Below, piece by piece: positions 43,087 through 54,383 of a stretch of DNA of 64,000 bases. Source of the DNA: Artocarpus heterophyllus (lineage: Eukaryota; Streptophyta; Magnoliopsida; Rosales; Moraceae); assembly GCA_025403435.1 (NCBI GenBank), contig CM046349.1:21226004-21290003 (forward strand). Direction: 5' to 3'. Under the pieces are notes generated by a model. It made no database searches and was not told the DNA's origin. It worked only from the letters and a program-made list of their open reading frames with translations. Each line of letters opens with the position of its first letter. The stretch's first letter is position 1. The position numbers were made by a program, and so were the translations under genes.

Positions 43087-45039
43087 CGTAACCGTTACTT
43101 CATTACTTAATCTTGATCTTAAACATACTTTAACATAAAGTACTTAAATTGCGGAATAATTTTTTAAAAGTAAAACCTTGATAATAATTTCCTAAAATAT
43201 TTCTTTTAAAGAAATATTATTTTCTTTAAACATATTAATAGTGTAATAATAATTATTACATTTTAACATAATCATAATTTCTAAAGACTTAATTCTTTAC
43301 ATACATCAAACATTAATTTCTTAAAATATAATAATAATAATTTCTTAAAACTTTTCTTTTAAACATAATGATAATTATTTAAAAACTATTTCTTTTTAAA
43401 CATTTCTTAATTTAATGATAATATTTCTAAAATAATTCTTAATTAAATATTATTATAAATTCCTACTATAAATGTTTTTTAAATCTTTACTTAAATCATT
43501 ATTATACTTTCTTATAATTTATTATCTTAAAACTAACATATTGATTCTTTAAAACTTATTCCTTTTTAAACTTAACATAATAATAATGTTTTATAATTTA
43601 TTCACTTAAGTCTAACATATTAGTTTCTTAAAACATAATCTTTTAAACTTTCATAATAATGAATTCATAAGAGATATTCATTAAAATCCTTTATTAATTT
43701 AACGTAAAATTCTTATAAACATTTCTAATTCAAAATAATCTTATAATTTTCTTACTTGAAAATTTTTGTGCATTTATTGCATTTTCTGTTGCAATATTTT
43801 TAAATCTTATAATTCCCTAAACCAAGATTATATTATCACAACCTTGGTTTTTTAGACATAATTACATAATTTTGTTTACTTATTTATACGTATATAATTT
43901 TTGTAAAATAAAACATACATAATTTCGTAAACAAAAAATGCAAAAATATTACATTTGTGTAGGCGGTATCCATTCCTACCTTTGTCATTTGTCCGCCGCT
44001 CACTACTGCCATCAAGTGTCATTAATAGGTTTTTTTACCTACAACATGAATATACTTAAATGAGCTCTCACTTAGTAAGTAAGAAATTAGACTCGCAAAA
44101 CATAATTCAAAGTCATTTAATTAAAACATGCATAAATATTATATGCTTGCTAATGAACTTGTTTTATGCTTAATTATTTAAGCGTTGACTTTTCTTATTA
44201 ATTGGGCCTAAGTGATCGTACCAGTTGCACGTGATCTTTGAGAAGTCAGGTCCGCGATGTCCCTAACAATGCTTAGATCATAAACAGTACTGAACCGTAT
44301 TGAAGCCTCCCGGTAGGTCTAGTGGTTGGTACAACACCTTTACCTCCTCTTATTAACTTTACTTATTTTATTGTATGTATGTCGTATGGCATGTTACTAT
44401 ATAGCATTACCATTTCATAAATCATAATTCATAAATAATAAACATGCTTAACTTAAAGTGACTAAACAATATATTTTATTATTGCATATATCACATCTGA
44501 ATCAAAACATAATCATAACATAGCATGACATGGCACAACATAAACATAACAAATCATGATCATATCATAACATAACATGACGTGACGAATCATGGATCAT
44601 GCATTCCATAATTTTTTTTATGAAAGCATGTAAAACAATTTATTTAAAACTATTCATATTATAGGTGAGATTTCTACTTACTTAGACTCTAAGCTAAGCA
44701 AGCCCAGTTGTATTCTCATTAATCTTACAGTCTAGGAAGCATTCACACAATAGTCCTAGAATGACCATAGGTGACGAAGATTGCATCTTGGAAATCACAC
44801 ATTACTAGACATGTCATTCTGGACTCTATTACTGTAATCTTTGTCGCCTCAATCTGCATGCAGTCAATACTAAATAATTTTAAATGTAGTGAAATTAGCT
44901 TAAACGAAGGGCACCATCATGTTCAAATTGATCTCGAAAGAAGTTAGGAGGTAGTCTTAGATCGTTGATCGAAGGTCAGGATCACCAAACCTAAGGTCGC
45001 CAAAAGTTGGCCACCTGTGGCGGCACGTGGGGGCGTGTG
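43087..45039. other. AT-rich, possibly retroelement-derived noncoding DNA
   Basis: 43150-43780 is a degenerate series of TTTCTTAAAA, CTTTTAAACAT and ATAATAATA words without a fixed period. 43960-44330 and 44640-45039 are less biased. The arrangement looks like a decayed gypsy LTR and leader, but I cannot show a TG..CA pair, a primer site or coding sequence. The 3' part is split by the copia solo LTR and continues at 46989. Confidence 0.3.
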
Positions 45040-46988
45040 TGTTAGACATAGTGCCCTAGGAAGTAAAATGCTGTAATATGTTTATGGAGACATTTTATCA
45101 ATAAAAGTTTATTTATTATTCATATACCAAATGTTGTCCTCTTTATGTTTATTTCTATTGAATATATGATAAGCAAACAAAAGTCTGAGATTGTCGGTCT
45201 AATCCTTTAAAAATCCTGTGTATGATGGACAAATTATGCAGAAGACATGAATCTTAAAGGTGATGGTCTAAATCATAAGATCCGTAATCAAGGGAATAAG
45301 GTTGGATGTTTTTATCATGCTAAGATTGTTATGTTGTCTACATCCCTAACGAGAGATGGCTTGTCTTGGTCATCGAAGTGAGAATCCGTGAGGAGAAACA
45401 TTAGTGCATGGTCATAGGTGATGATGTGTTGGATCAGAACAAAAAGATGAATCAATTTAGTTAATAATTCCGTTTGTTCAAATTAATTCACTTTAGACAA
45501 TCATATGTGTTGTGTTCTAATCCTGAAATGACTAATAGGCCCGTATTCTTGACTTATGCCTTTGATGTACCAAAGAGTGACATATTGATTTAATGATGGT
45601 ATGCATACTGGTACATTGGAGACATGACTCTTGATTCATATAGACTCAATATTCATAGATATAGAATCTATAGCTCTTTTTATAGAGTTAATGATACTCT
45701 CTTATATGCGTTATCCTATAATTAGAAGACTAGAGTGCTCAACCATTTAGATACATTGGTGTAATCAAATGGTATACTATCTATAGATAGTAAGTATTCC
45801 AATGTTCGTGTTTATGGAATGTAAGATAAAAATAATCAGGAAGGTAAAATAGAATTTATCCTTAAGTCGATTATGAATATCTCATGAGATATGATACATT
45901 ATGACATGCCATGGATGGTTAGCTTGTTGGAGCTTTGTAATTTTATATAGTTCAAGAGTGTAACTCTAAGCTTTTAATGGAGTAGCGTTAGAGTCGATAA
46001 TTATAAAATATGTATCTGGGATATTGTATTTTATAATTATAGGATTGTGATCCATATATGTCCATCGGGCCTGCTTTGATAGCTCATAATAAATCCTGTA
46101 ATGGTATAACATGTTTTTCTTACCTATTAGTGACTTATGTTAAATTATTAGATTAGTTGAAATTCGATGATACTAGATTTAATAATTCATGTTAGCTTAT
46201 CAGTTAAATTAATTTTGTGAATTAATTCAAGATAAACATGTTGAATTATTTGGATAATATTTTATTTACTATGAGATTATCCGTATATAACTGTTTTAAT
46301 CAGATAATTTCTCTATTGGGCTATTTGAATTAAAATTGAGGCTCTATCTAAGATTCCTAAGTAAAAATAAGATATTTTGAGGATTTCAGATTATCACATG
46401 GTTGGCAGGCTAGTGGGAAACTTTGGGTGGCCGATAAAGTAAGTTCGGCATGCTAATCTCCCAGATCAGCATGCCGAACATACGTAATTAGTATACGCAT
46501 TTTTTATGTGTTTTTCATCAATAGTTGAGCCATACTCAAATTTTGAGGCCTAGTCTAATAAGGTTTAACCCAAATTTGACCACCATAAATAGAGGATGAG
46601 TTTTCTTAGTTATTCATACCATTTGAAAAGCATAGAGTGAGTATTCTAGTGAGAGAAACTTTAAAAACTCCCTGAGAGCTATTGTTCAACATTAAGGACT
46701 TTAACTCTAGGTTTTCTCAAGTGGTTGAAAGGAGAGTCACCGATGAAAAAGCTATATGACATATGACCACCCACACTCCAATCATGAATAGAGAATAGCA
46801 AAGAAGACAAGTTAGTTGAGGCTCTTCTAGAAGGTTCTTCTTTACACAGATTCAAGCCCACTTTGGTATACAAAAGAGGTTAGTAAAATCTGTAATTAAC
46901 ATCTATATTTAGTATGTCAAATATGTGTTTTGAAAAATACTTTGATTCAAAAAAATTTTGAAATTCCACTGTGTACTGTTTTCCAACA
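45040..46988 (+). mobile_element. Solo LTR of the copia-A/B/C family, 1949 bp
   Basis: Starts TGTTAGACATAGTG (45040), ends TTTTCCAACA (46988); colinear with the copia-A LTR throughout, including the GGC-GCC palindromes (about 46395-46485) and a TATA-type box (CATAAATAG, 46584). No internal region follows; non-retroelement sequence continues on both sides. The flanking pentamers GTGTG and GCATG differ by two transitions. Confidence 0.88.
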
Positions 46989-47979
46989 GCATGCAGCGGC
47001 TCCGGTGATCGGTTGGGGTGAAACTTTGGCTCCCACTCTATTTTGGCCTCTTGAGTAGATTTCCAACTTCAAATTCTCATGATTTAACCTCCAAATAGCA
47101 GATCACAATTAGTAATTTCGACCACAATGGGTGACATGGATGGTGTTTCTCCATCGATCGTAGCCTAGAATTTGGTTGTGCCTTTTGCTCATCGAGATTC
47201 TTTGAACATATTGGTGGCAGTGGTGTAAATTACCATGGTCTAAGATAGCGGCCCAATGCTCCTCATGACGGCCTTGACGATAGAGGTGGTTCTCTATATT
47301 TCTAAGCAATTTTCATGAAATTGAAAGCATGTACATGTTCCTCGTGCTCCTCTGAACATGTTCGAAGCGCCAATTTGGCTCAACATCATAAGAATCTATG
47401 GAATCAAGTTCTCCTATAGTGGCGAAGGCAGTGCTCATTGAACTTTGGCATCGTGTAACATTTTTTAGGCAATTGACCAAGGCGTTTCTTCACCATGGAG
47501 TTTTGAATCTATTGGTGTTTGTGGTGTGCTTCACCATCTTCGGCAATGACAAGATTGAGTGGTGGCACGGTAATAGGGATGGGGCAACTCTATCTGGCAA
47601 TTCCAGCCAAAATCAATCCAAACATTAGTGCCATTCTGTTCCTCTTCTGTAGACACAAAGATCATGTTGATCTGTGCTCGGACAGTAAAGAAATCATGTA
47701 GGAAAGAAATTGGTTTTCTATGACATTTGACTAGCGAGTATAAGTTGCTCCGGTAGAGTTGTGGACGGCATAACACCTCGTTGGAACCAACTTGTTGAGA
47801 TCTTCCTGATGGTGCGGGAGATGTCAAAATGGACTCTAGATTCTACACTAGAGTTGAAGGAGAGAGAGTAGAGAGAAAAAGAGTGAATTTGATTTTTTTT
47901 GTGAATTTTTTTTGCTATGTTTTTTTTTTCATGTATATACAGAGACTATCACCAATCTTTGATGTCTACACCATGTCCC
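46989..47979. other. Unassigned low-repeat DNA
   Basis: Reasonably balanced base composition but only short frames (the longest, 98 codons on the minus strand at 47827-47531, is unrecognised). Ends with a purine-rich GAGAGAGAGTAGAGAGAAAAAG and T-rich stretch before the gypsy-2 similarity begins. Confidence 0.4.
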
Positions 47980-48252
47980 CAGGACCCAATCCGAGAACTC
48001 ACCAACGCTATTAGAATACTCACACAACAACTTGCCCACAACAAGTGCAACATTAGTAGGCTCTTATCCTCTTTCTCCTAGCCCATGAGAACCAGGCTAG
48101 GGGCCGAGCAAGGCAAGGAGCTAAAGACCGTAATGAAGCCGATTCTGAGCCCTTAAGGCAATCAACCCATGGAGTCTCAGCCAATAATCGGCTAGTCTGA
48201 GAAGGCCGACTAGGCCCATAGGGAGGCCGAGGATGATCCCCACAAGGCTCCT

Positions 48253-49592
48253 TAATGCAGGTGCATTGTGTCAAACACATGGAAATAGTTAAGGGTGTAT
48301 GTGCAAGGAAGAATTTTATTAAGTTTTTATTTTATTGTTTTATTCTTACTATTATTATTGAATTAAAAAAAATTGTTGGTGAGGGTTTGAGTGAAAACAT
48401 TACGTAGATTTTACTTGTAATATTTGGTCTCATAATCATGTAGAGTTTAGCCCAAGAAGAAAGCATAGAAGGCGCCATTCATGAGGACTTCAACTTCAAG
48501 CCACATGCAAAAGGATGGAAGATTACTCGTAATTGCAAGATAACGACTATCAAGGTAATTAAGAGGAAATTTCCTATACTTAAAGAAGTGGGGGAGTTTG
48601 AATTTGGCCAAGTATGGGAATACGTTATTAGCCAAATTGAGGGGTATGTCTATAACAAATATCAACACCTATTTTAGGAAGAATATGGACTGGGGAAAAA
48701 AATGGAAAGTGGTGGTCACTAATCTCTTCATTTTGGTGGTATTAGTTGTTATCATCACTTTGATTGAGTTAGAAATTAAATGGGTTGAAAATGAGAGGGA
48801 AAATTTGTTTAGGAAGGGGCTGAAGATAGGCGTGTTTAATGTGTGAATTTTACGTGTTTGCAATGTAATATTTTAGGAAAAGAGTATGAAATAAATGACT
48901 GAATACTAGGGTTGCTTGGGTGTGTCAAAAGAGTGCGAATTCAGCATGATTAAAGAGCAAAGACAAGCGGCTGCAAGAAAGGAGGGAAATTCAAACAAAA
49001 AAAAAAGGGAAGAAGTTAGCATGGATTTTGCATGGATTTGGACATAAAAATAAGCAAAATTCATCCATCTTTGTGGCTGACTTTGTAACACACTCAAATT
49101 TATGGCATTTAAGTGTAATAAGCACAGGTGGTGAAAAAGCCCCTGCATGGGTCAATATATGTGCAATTAATTATTATATGTTATGGTTGAAATTGAAGTT
49201 ATCATGTGAGCCTTGCATGGTTGCATGAAACTTATAAATAGAAGCCTAAGTTATCCTTTGCAAAGAGTTTTTTTGGAAATGAAATTTGATGAGCATTTTG
49301 AGTCTCAACCTTTGTGTAGGTTAAGTCTTGAAACCTTGATTCTGTATCCTTAGAGTTGGATGGCTAGGATGGTGAATCAAATAGGTCTATATCTATGAGT
49401 GGTGATTAATTTTTGTATCTCTTAGTGGTGACCTAGTCTTATCCCTAAGGGTGGTGATTAATTTCTATATCCCTAAGTTCTATCTCTTGGTTTAGTTTTG
49501 TCTAAGTTTCGGTTGTCAAAAAAAAATAAGAATAAATCAAAATTTCAGAGTGCACAACCTATAACATTTTTGTCCTTAAGAATCCACCATCA
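48253..49592 (+). repeat. TR-GAG LTR1 (1340 bp)
   Basis: Starts TAATGCAGG (the expected TG mutated to TA) and ends CCACCATCA. TATAAATA at 49233-49240. No coding of its own. Confidence 0.9.
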
Positions 49593-49595
49593 ATT

Positions 49596-49607
49596 TGGTA
49601 TCAGAGC
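49596..49607 (+). other. TR-GAG primer-binding site, copy 1
   Basis: TGGTATCAGAGC three bases after LTR1, complementary to initiator Met tRNA. The same site at 52659-52670 follows LTR2. Confidence 0.92.
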
Positions 49608-49669
49608 AAGTTCAAGATAACTCTAGGAAGAACTTATATTTTCCATCTTTTTTAGATTTTTATGACCAA

Positions 49670-50752
49670 ATGGCACAACATCAGACCACACGAAGAGTTG
49701 AAGGACCCTTTGGAATGGTTCTCGAGAATACCAACAACGACCACATGGTGGAAGAAATGCAAGCCACAATTGTAATGTTACAACGCCAATTATTGGAGGA
49801 GAGAGCTCGAAATGAATGCCTCCATGAAGCCATCAACCAGCCTCGATGAGCGCCTCCAATACGTGACTCAAGTGAAGAAGACGACCTTGAATCCTCTTAG
49901 GGAAATGCGGGTTCCAACCATTCCATACCTCATAGGAGATTCCGTAACAAGAAGAGAGAAAGAGACGTCAAAGTAGATCTTTCGGAGTCCGATGGACATG
50001 GTCATGGCGACAACTTTCTAGAATGGCTCTACATGGTGGAGTGAATTTTTGAACTCAAGGAGTACTCAGATGAGCGGAAAGTGAAACTCATAGCCATCAT
50101 GCTAAAAGGCTATGCATCTCTTTGGTGGGAAAACTTACGCCGAGAACGCATGCGAGAAGGAAGGCAACTAATCAAGACATTGAGCAAACTGAGAAGGGAA
50201 ATGAAGAGGAGGTTTCTATCCGACTATTACCAATAGGATAATTACTATCAATTTTATAACCTTAAACAAGGATACCTTTTGGTGGAGGATTACACTCAAG
50301 AATTCGCGTATTTGATGTTGAAGTGCAACATGGTGGAACTTGAGGAGCAAACCATTGCACATTTTCTAGGCAACCTCAAAAAGGAGATTTCTGATGTTAT
50401 ACATTTACAGCCATATTGGACATTTAACAACATTCAAAAATTGGCAATGAATGTGGAGGAGCAACAAGCCAGGCCAAAAACAAGCCAGTCAACTTATCCT
50501 TTAAAAACATCAACCCCCGAACCTAAGGTGACTCCATCAACACGACCTTCATCAAGTGGGACCAAGGTGGACGACAAGAGCAGCCAACAACCAATGGACA
50601 AGAGGGGGTGTTTCAAGTGCAATGAGGTAGGCCATATGTCTTCAAAATGTCCCCATCGAAACATCACTACAATCCTTGAGGAGGTTGAAGAAGAAGAAGT
50701 CGAGGAGAAAGAGAAGATCGAAGAAACAGAAGATCGAAGAAACAAGTGGTGA
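49670..50752 (+). pseudogene. TR-GAG gag, copy 1
   Basis: Gypsy-type gag. From ATG 49670: MAQHQTTRRVEGPFGM, then a predicted coiled-coil (VEEMQATIVMLQRQLLEERA) to a TGA at about 49848. After stops and frame use the core continues: GDNFLEWLYMVE (stop) IFELKEYSDERKVKL, GYASLWWENLRRERMREG, REMKRRFLSDYYQ (TAG), then the open 157-codon part 50279-50752 with VEDYTQEFAYLMLKCN, TIAHFLGNLKKEI, YWTFNNIQKLAM. Its CCHC knuckle CFKCNEVGHMSSKC is at about 50610-50651, followed by a Glu-rich tail. Copy 2 shares the stops after HEAINQ, in VE*IF and in Q*DN; an extra stop after LESS is only here. Confidence 0.85.
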
Positions 50753-51299
50753 CGTGGGAGAGGCACTCATGGTACGAAGAACACTTCATGCAAAGGTGGT
50801 CGAAAATAAGGATTGGCTACGTGAGAGTTTGTTCCACACAACTTCCTCTTCTGGTGGGAAAATTTGCAATGTCATCATTGACGGAGGGAGTTGCACCAAC
50901 GTTGTCTCAGAAACCATGGTAAAAAAGCTCCAAATGGTAATGGAACTTCATCTTGATCCTTACAAAATTCAATGGTTTAAAAAGGATGGTGGAATTAGAG
51001 TTTCTAAGCGATGTCTAGTTTCATGATCAATTGGTACCAGATATTGTGATGATGTTTTGTGTGATGTGGTGCCAATGCATGCATGTCATGTCCCACTTGG
51101 AAGGCCTGGGTTGTATGATCGAGAGGTAATGCATGATGGGCGTAATAACATGTTTTCTTTTACAAATAATGGAGTGTGCTTTGTGTTGTTGCCAAACAAG
51201 AGTTTTCATGGAGAAAAGGAGGCTAGTCTTATCATCCGAGGAGACAACGAGGAGCTTGATCAAATGGAGTTAGGCGAGCCAATTTCCACTCGAGGATGA
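50676..51299 (+). pseudogene. TR-GAG aspartic protease, copy 1
   Basis: Retropepsin-like domain in a frame that overlaps the gag 3' end. It has the active-site segment NVIIDGGSCTNVVS (about 50868-50910), C-terminal lobe motifs DVVPMHACHVPLGRP and LYDREVMHDGRNN, and ends at LGEPISTRG with TGA near 51299. A TGA at 51024-51026 (SKRCLVS*SIG) splits it; copy 2 has leucine there. Plant gypsy proteases with DGGS instead of DSG/DTG are known in this branch. Confidence 0.85.
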
Positions 51300-51320
51300 G
51301 TTCCTACCTATCAGGGAGAA

Positions 51321-52655
51321 TGATGCAGGTGCATCACATCAAACACATGGCACAAGTCAAGGGTGCATGTCATGGGAGAATTTTATTAAGTTTTTATTTT
51401 CTTGTTTTATTCTTGCAATTATTATTAAATTAAAAACATTTGTTGGTGAGGGTTTGAGTGAAAACATTAAGTGGATTTTACTTGTAATATTTGGCCTCAT
51501 AATCATGTAGAGTTCAGCCCAAGAAGAAAGCATAGAAGGCTCCATTCATGAGGAATTCAATTTCAAGCCACATACAAAAGGATGGAAGATAACTCGTAAT
51601 TGCAAGGTAACGACTACCAAGGTAATTAAAAGAAAGTTCCTATGCTTGAAGAAGTGGGGGAGTTTGAATTTGGCCAAGTATGGGGATTTGTTATTAGCTA
51701 AATTGAGGGGTATGTCAATAACAAAATCAACGCCTATTTTAGGAAGAATATGGACTGGGGAAAAAAATGGACAATGGTGGTCATTAGTCTCTTAATTTTG
51801 GTGGTATTAGTTGTTGTCATCACTTTGATTGAGTTAGAAATCAAATGGGTTGAAAATGAGGGGGAAAATTTGTTTGGGAAGGGGGTTGAAGATAGGCATG
51901 TTTATTGTGTGAATTTTGTGTGTTTGCAGTGTAATAGTTTAGGAAAAGAGTGTGAAATAAAAGACTAAATACTACGGTTGCTTGGGTGTGTCAAAAGAGT
52001 GTGAATTTAGCGTGATTAAAGGGCAAAGACAAGTGGCTGCAAGGAAGGAGGGAAATTTGAAAAAAAAAATTGGGAAGAAGCTTGCATGGATTTTGCATGG
52101 ATTTGGACGTAAAAATAAGCAAAATTCATCCATCTTTGTGGCTGACTTTGTAATGCACTCAAATTTATGGCATTTAAGTGTAATAAGCACAGGTGGTGAA
52201 AAAGCCCTTGCATGGGTCAATATATGTGCAATTAATTATTATATGTTATGGCTGAAATTGAAGTTATCATGTGAGCCTTGCATGGTTGCATGAAACTTAT
52301 AAATAGAAGCCTAAGTTATCCTTTGTAAAGAGTTTTTTTGGAAATGAAATTTGATGAACATGTTGAGTCTCAACCTTTGTGTGGGTTAAGTCTTGAAACC
52401 TTGATTCTGTATCCTTAGAGTTGGATGGCTAGGATGGTGAATCAAATAGGTCTGTATCTATGAGTGGTGATTAATTTTTGTATCTCTTAGTGGTGACCTA
52501 GTCTTATCCCTAAGGGTGGTGATTAATTTCTATATCCCTAAGTTCTATCTCTTGGTTTAGTTTTGTCTAAGTTTCGGTTGTCAAAAAAAATAAAAAAACT
52601 AAAAATTTCAGAGTGCACAACCTATAACATTTTTGTCCTTAAGAATCCGCCATCA
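51321..52655 (+). repeat. TR-GAG LTR2 (shared middle LTR, 1335 bp)
   Basis: TGATGCAGG..CGCCATCA, preceded by the purine tract CAGGGAGAA and followed by the primer site. It acts as 3' LTR of copy 1 and 5' LTR of copy 2. TATAAATA at 52298-52305. Confidence 0.92.
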
Positions 52656-52732
52656 ATTTGGTATCAGAGCAAGTTCGAGATAACTCTAGGAAGAACTTAT
52701 ATTTTCCATCTTTTTTAGATTTTTATGACCAA

Positions 52733-53815
52733 ATGGCACAACATCAGACCACACGAAGAGTTGAAGGACCCTTTGGAATGGTTCTCGAGAATACCAACAA
52801 CGACCACAAGGTGGAAGAAATGCGAGCTACAATTGTGATGTTACAACGCCAATTATTGGAGGAGAGAGCTCGAGATGAATGCCTTCATGAAGCCATCAAC
52901 CAGACTCAATGAGCGCCTCCAATACATGACTCATGTGAAGAAGACGACCTTGAATCCTCTGAGGGAAATTCGGGTTCCAACCATTCCATGCCTCATAGGA
53001 GATTCCATAACAAGAAGAGAGATAGAGACGTCAAAGTAGATCTTTCGGAGTCCGATGGCCGTGGTCATGGCGACAACTTTCTAGAATGGCTCTACATGGT
53101 GGAGTGAATTTTTGAATTCAAGGAGTACTCAGACGAGCGGAAAGTGAAACTCATAGCCATCAAGCTAAAAGGCTATGCATCTCTTTGGTGGGAAAACTTA
53201 CGCCGAGAACGCATGCGAGAAGGAAGGCAACTAATCAAGACATTGAGCAAACTGAGAAGGAAAATGAAGAGGAGGTTTCTATCCGACAATTACCAATAGG
53301 ATAATTACTATCAATTTTATAACCTTAAACAAGGATACCTTTTGGTGGAGGATTACACTCAAGAATTCGCGTATTTGATGTTAAAGTGCAACATGGTGGA
53401 ACCTGAGGAGCAAACCATTGCACATTTTCTAGGCAGCCTCAAAAAGGAGATTTTTGATGTTATACATTTGCAGCCATATTGGACATTTAACAACATTCAA
53501 AAATTGGCAATGAATGTGGAGGAGCAACAAGCCAGGCCAAAAACAAGCCGGTCAACTTATCCTCTAAAAACATCAACCCCCGAACCTAAGGTGACTCCAT
53601 CAACACGACCTTCATCAAGTGGGACCAAGGTGGACGACAAGAGCAGCCAACAACCAATGGACAAGAGGGGGTGTTTCAAGTGCAATGAGGTAGGCCATAT
53701 GTCTTCAAAATGTCCCCATCGAAACATCACTACAATCCTTGAGGAGGTTGAAGAAGAAGAAGTCGAGGAGGAAGAGAAGATTGAAGAAACAGAAGATCGA
53801 AGAAACAAGTGGTGA
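52733..53815 (+). pseudogene. TR-GAG gag, copy 2
   Basis: Same product as copy 1 and colinear with it (identical 1728-bp internal length). Coiled-coil N-terminus from ATG at about 52733, TGA after HEAINQTQ, the shared TGA in VE*IF and TAG in Q*DN, then an open 157-codon C-terminal part (53342-53815) ending in the CCHC knuckle and a Glu-rich tail. The position that is a stop in copy 1 after LESS is a sense codon (GAG) here. Non-functional as a single protein unless stops are bypassed. Confidence 0.85.
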
Positions 53816-54362
53816 CGTGGGAGAGGAACTCATGGTACGAAGAACACTTCATACAAAGGTGGTCGAAAATAAGGATTGGCTACGCGAGAGTTTGTTCCAC
53901 ACAACTTGCACTTCCGATGGGAAAATTTGCAATGTCATCATCGATGGAGGGAGTTGCACCAACGTTGTCTCAAAAACCATGGTAAACAAACTCCAAATGG
54001 TAACGGAACCTCATCCTGATCCTTACAAAATTCAATGGTTTAAAAAGGATGGCAGAATTAAATTTTCTAAACGATGTCTAGTTTCATTATCAATTGGTAC
54101 CAAATATCGTGATGATGTTTTGTGTGATGTGGTGCCAATGGATGCATGTCATATCCCACTTGGAAGGCCTTGGTTGTATGATCGAGAGGTAATGCATGAT
54201 GGGCATAAAAACACATATTCTTTTACAAATAATGGAGTGTGCTTTGTGTTGTTGCCAAACAAGAGTTTTCATGGAGAAAAGGAGGCTGGTCTTATCATCC
54301 GAGGAGACAATGAGGAGCTTGATCAAATGGAGTTAGGCGAGCCAATTTCAACTCGAGGATGA
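53739..54362 (+). CDS. TR-GAG aspartic protease, copy 2, open frame
   Basis: A 207-codon frame, uninterrupted, that overlaps the gag frame for 77 bp in the +1 position. The N-terminus is a basic K/R-rich run that is the gag Glu-rich tail read out of frame. The catalytic segment NVIIDGGSCTNVVS is at about residues 66-79, and CDVVPMDACHIPLGRPWLYDRE near 128-149 forms the second half of the fold. It ends LGEPISTRG, 21 bp before LTR3. The protein would cleave gag. Expression would need frameshifting or a separate start; the upstream gag is broken, so activity is doubtful although the domain is complete. Confidence 0.7.
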   Translation: MRRLKKKKSRRKRRLKKQKIEETSGDVGEELMVRRTLHTKVVENKDWLRESLFHTTCTSDGKICNVIIDGGSCTNVVSKTMVNKLQMVTEPHPDPYKIQWFKKDGRIKFSKRCLVSLSIGTKYRDDVLCDVVPMDACHIPLGRPWLYDREVMHDGHKNTYSFTNNGVCFVLLPNKSFHGEKEAGLIIRGDNEELDQMELGEPISTRG

Positions 54363-54383
54363 GTTCCTTCCTACCAGGGAGAG

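Noticed and set aside
47531..47827. 98-codon frame left of gypsy-2
   Set aside because: No recognisable domain; region unassigned.
53557..53808. Serine-rich frame antisense to TR-GAG gag
   Set aside because: Reverse reading of the Glu-rich gag tail.
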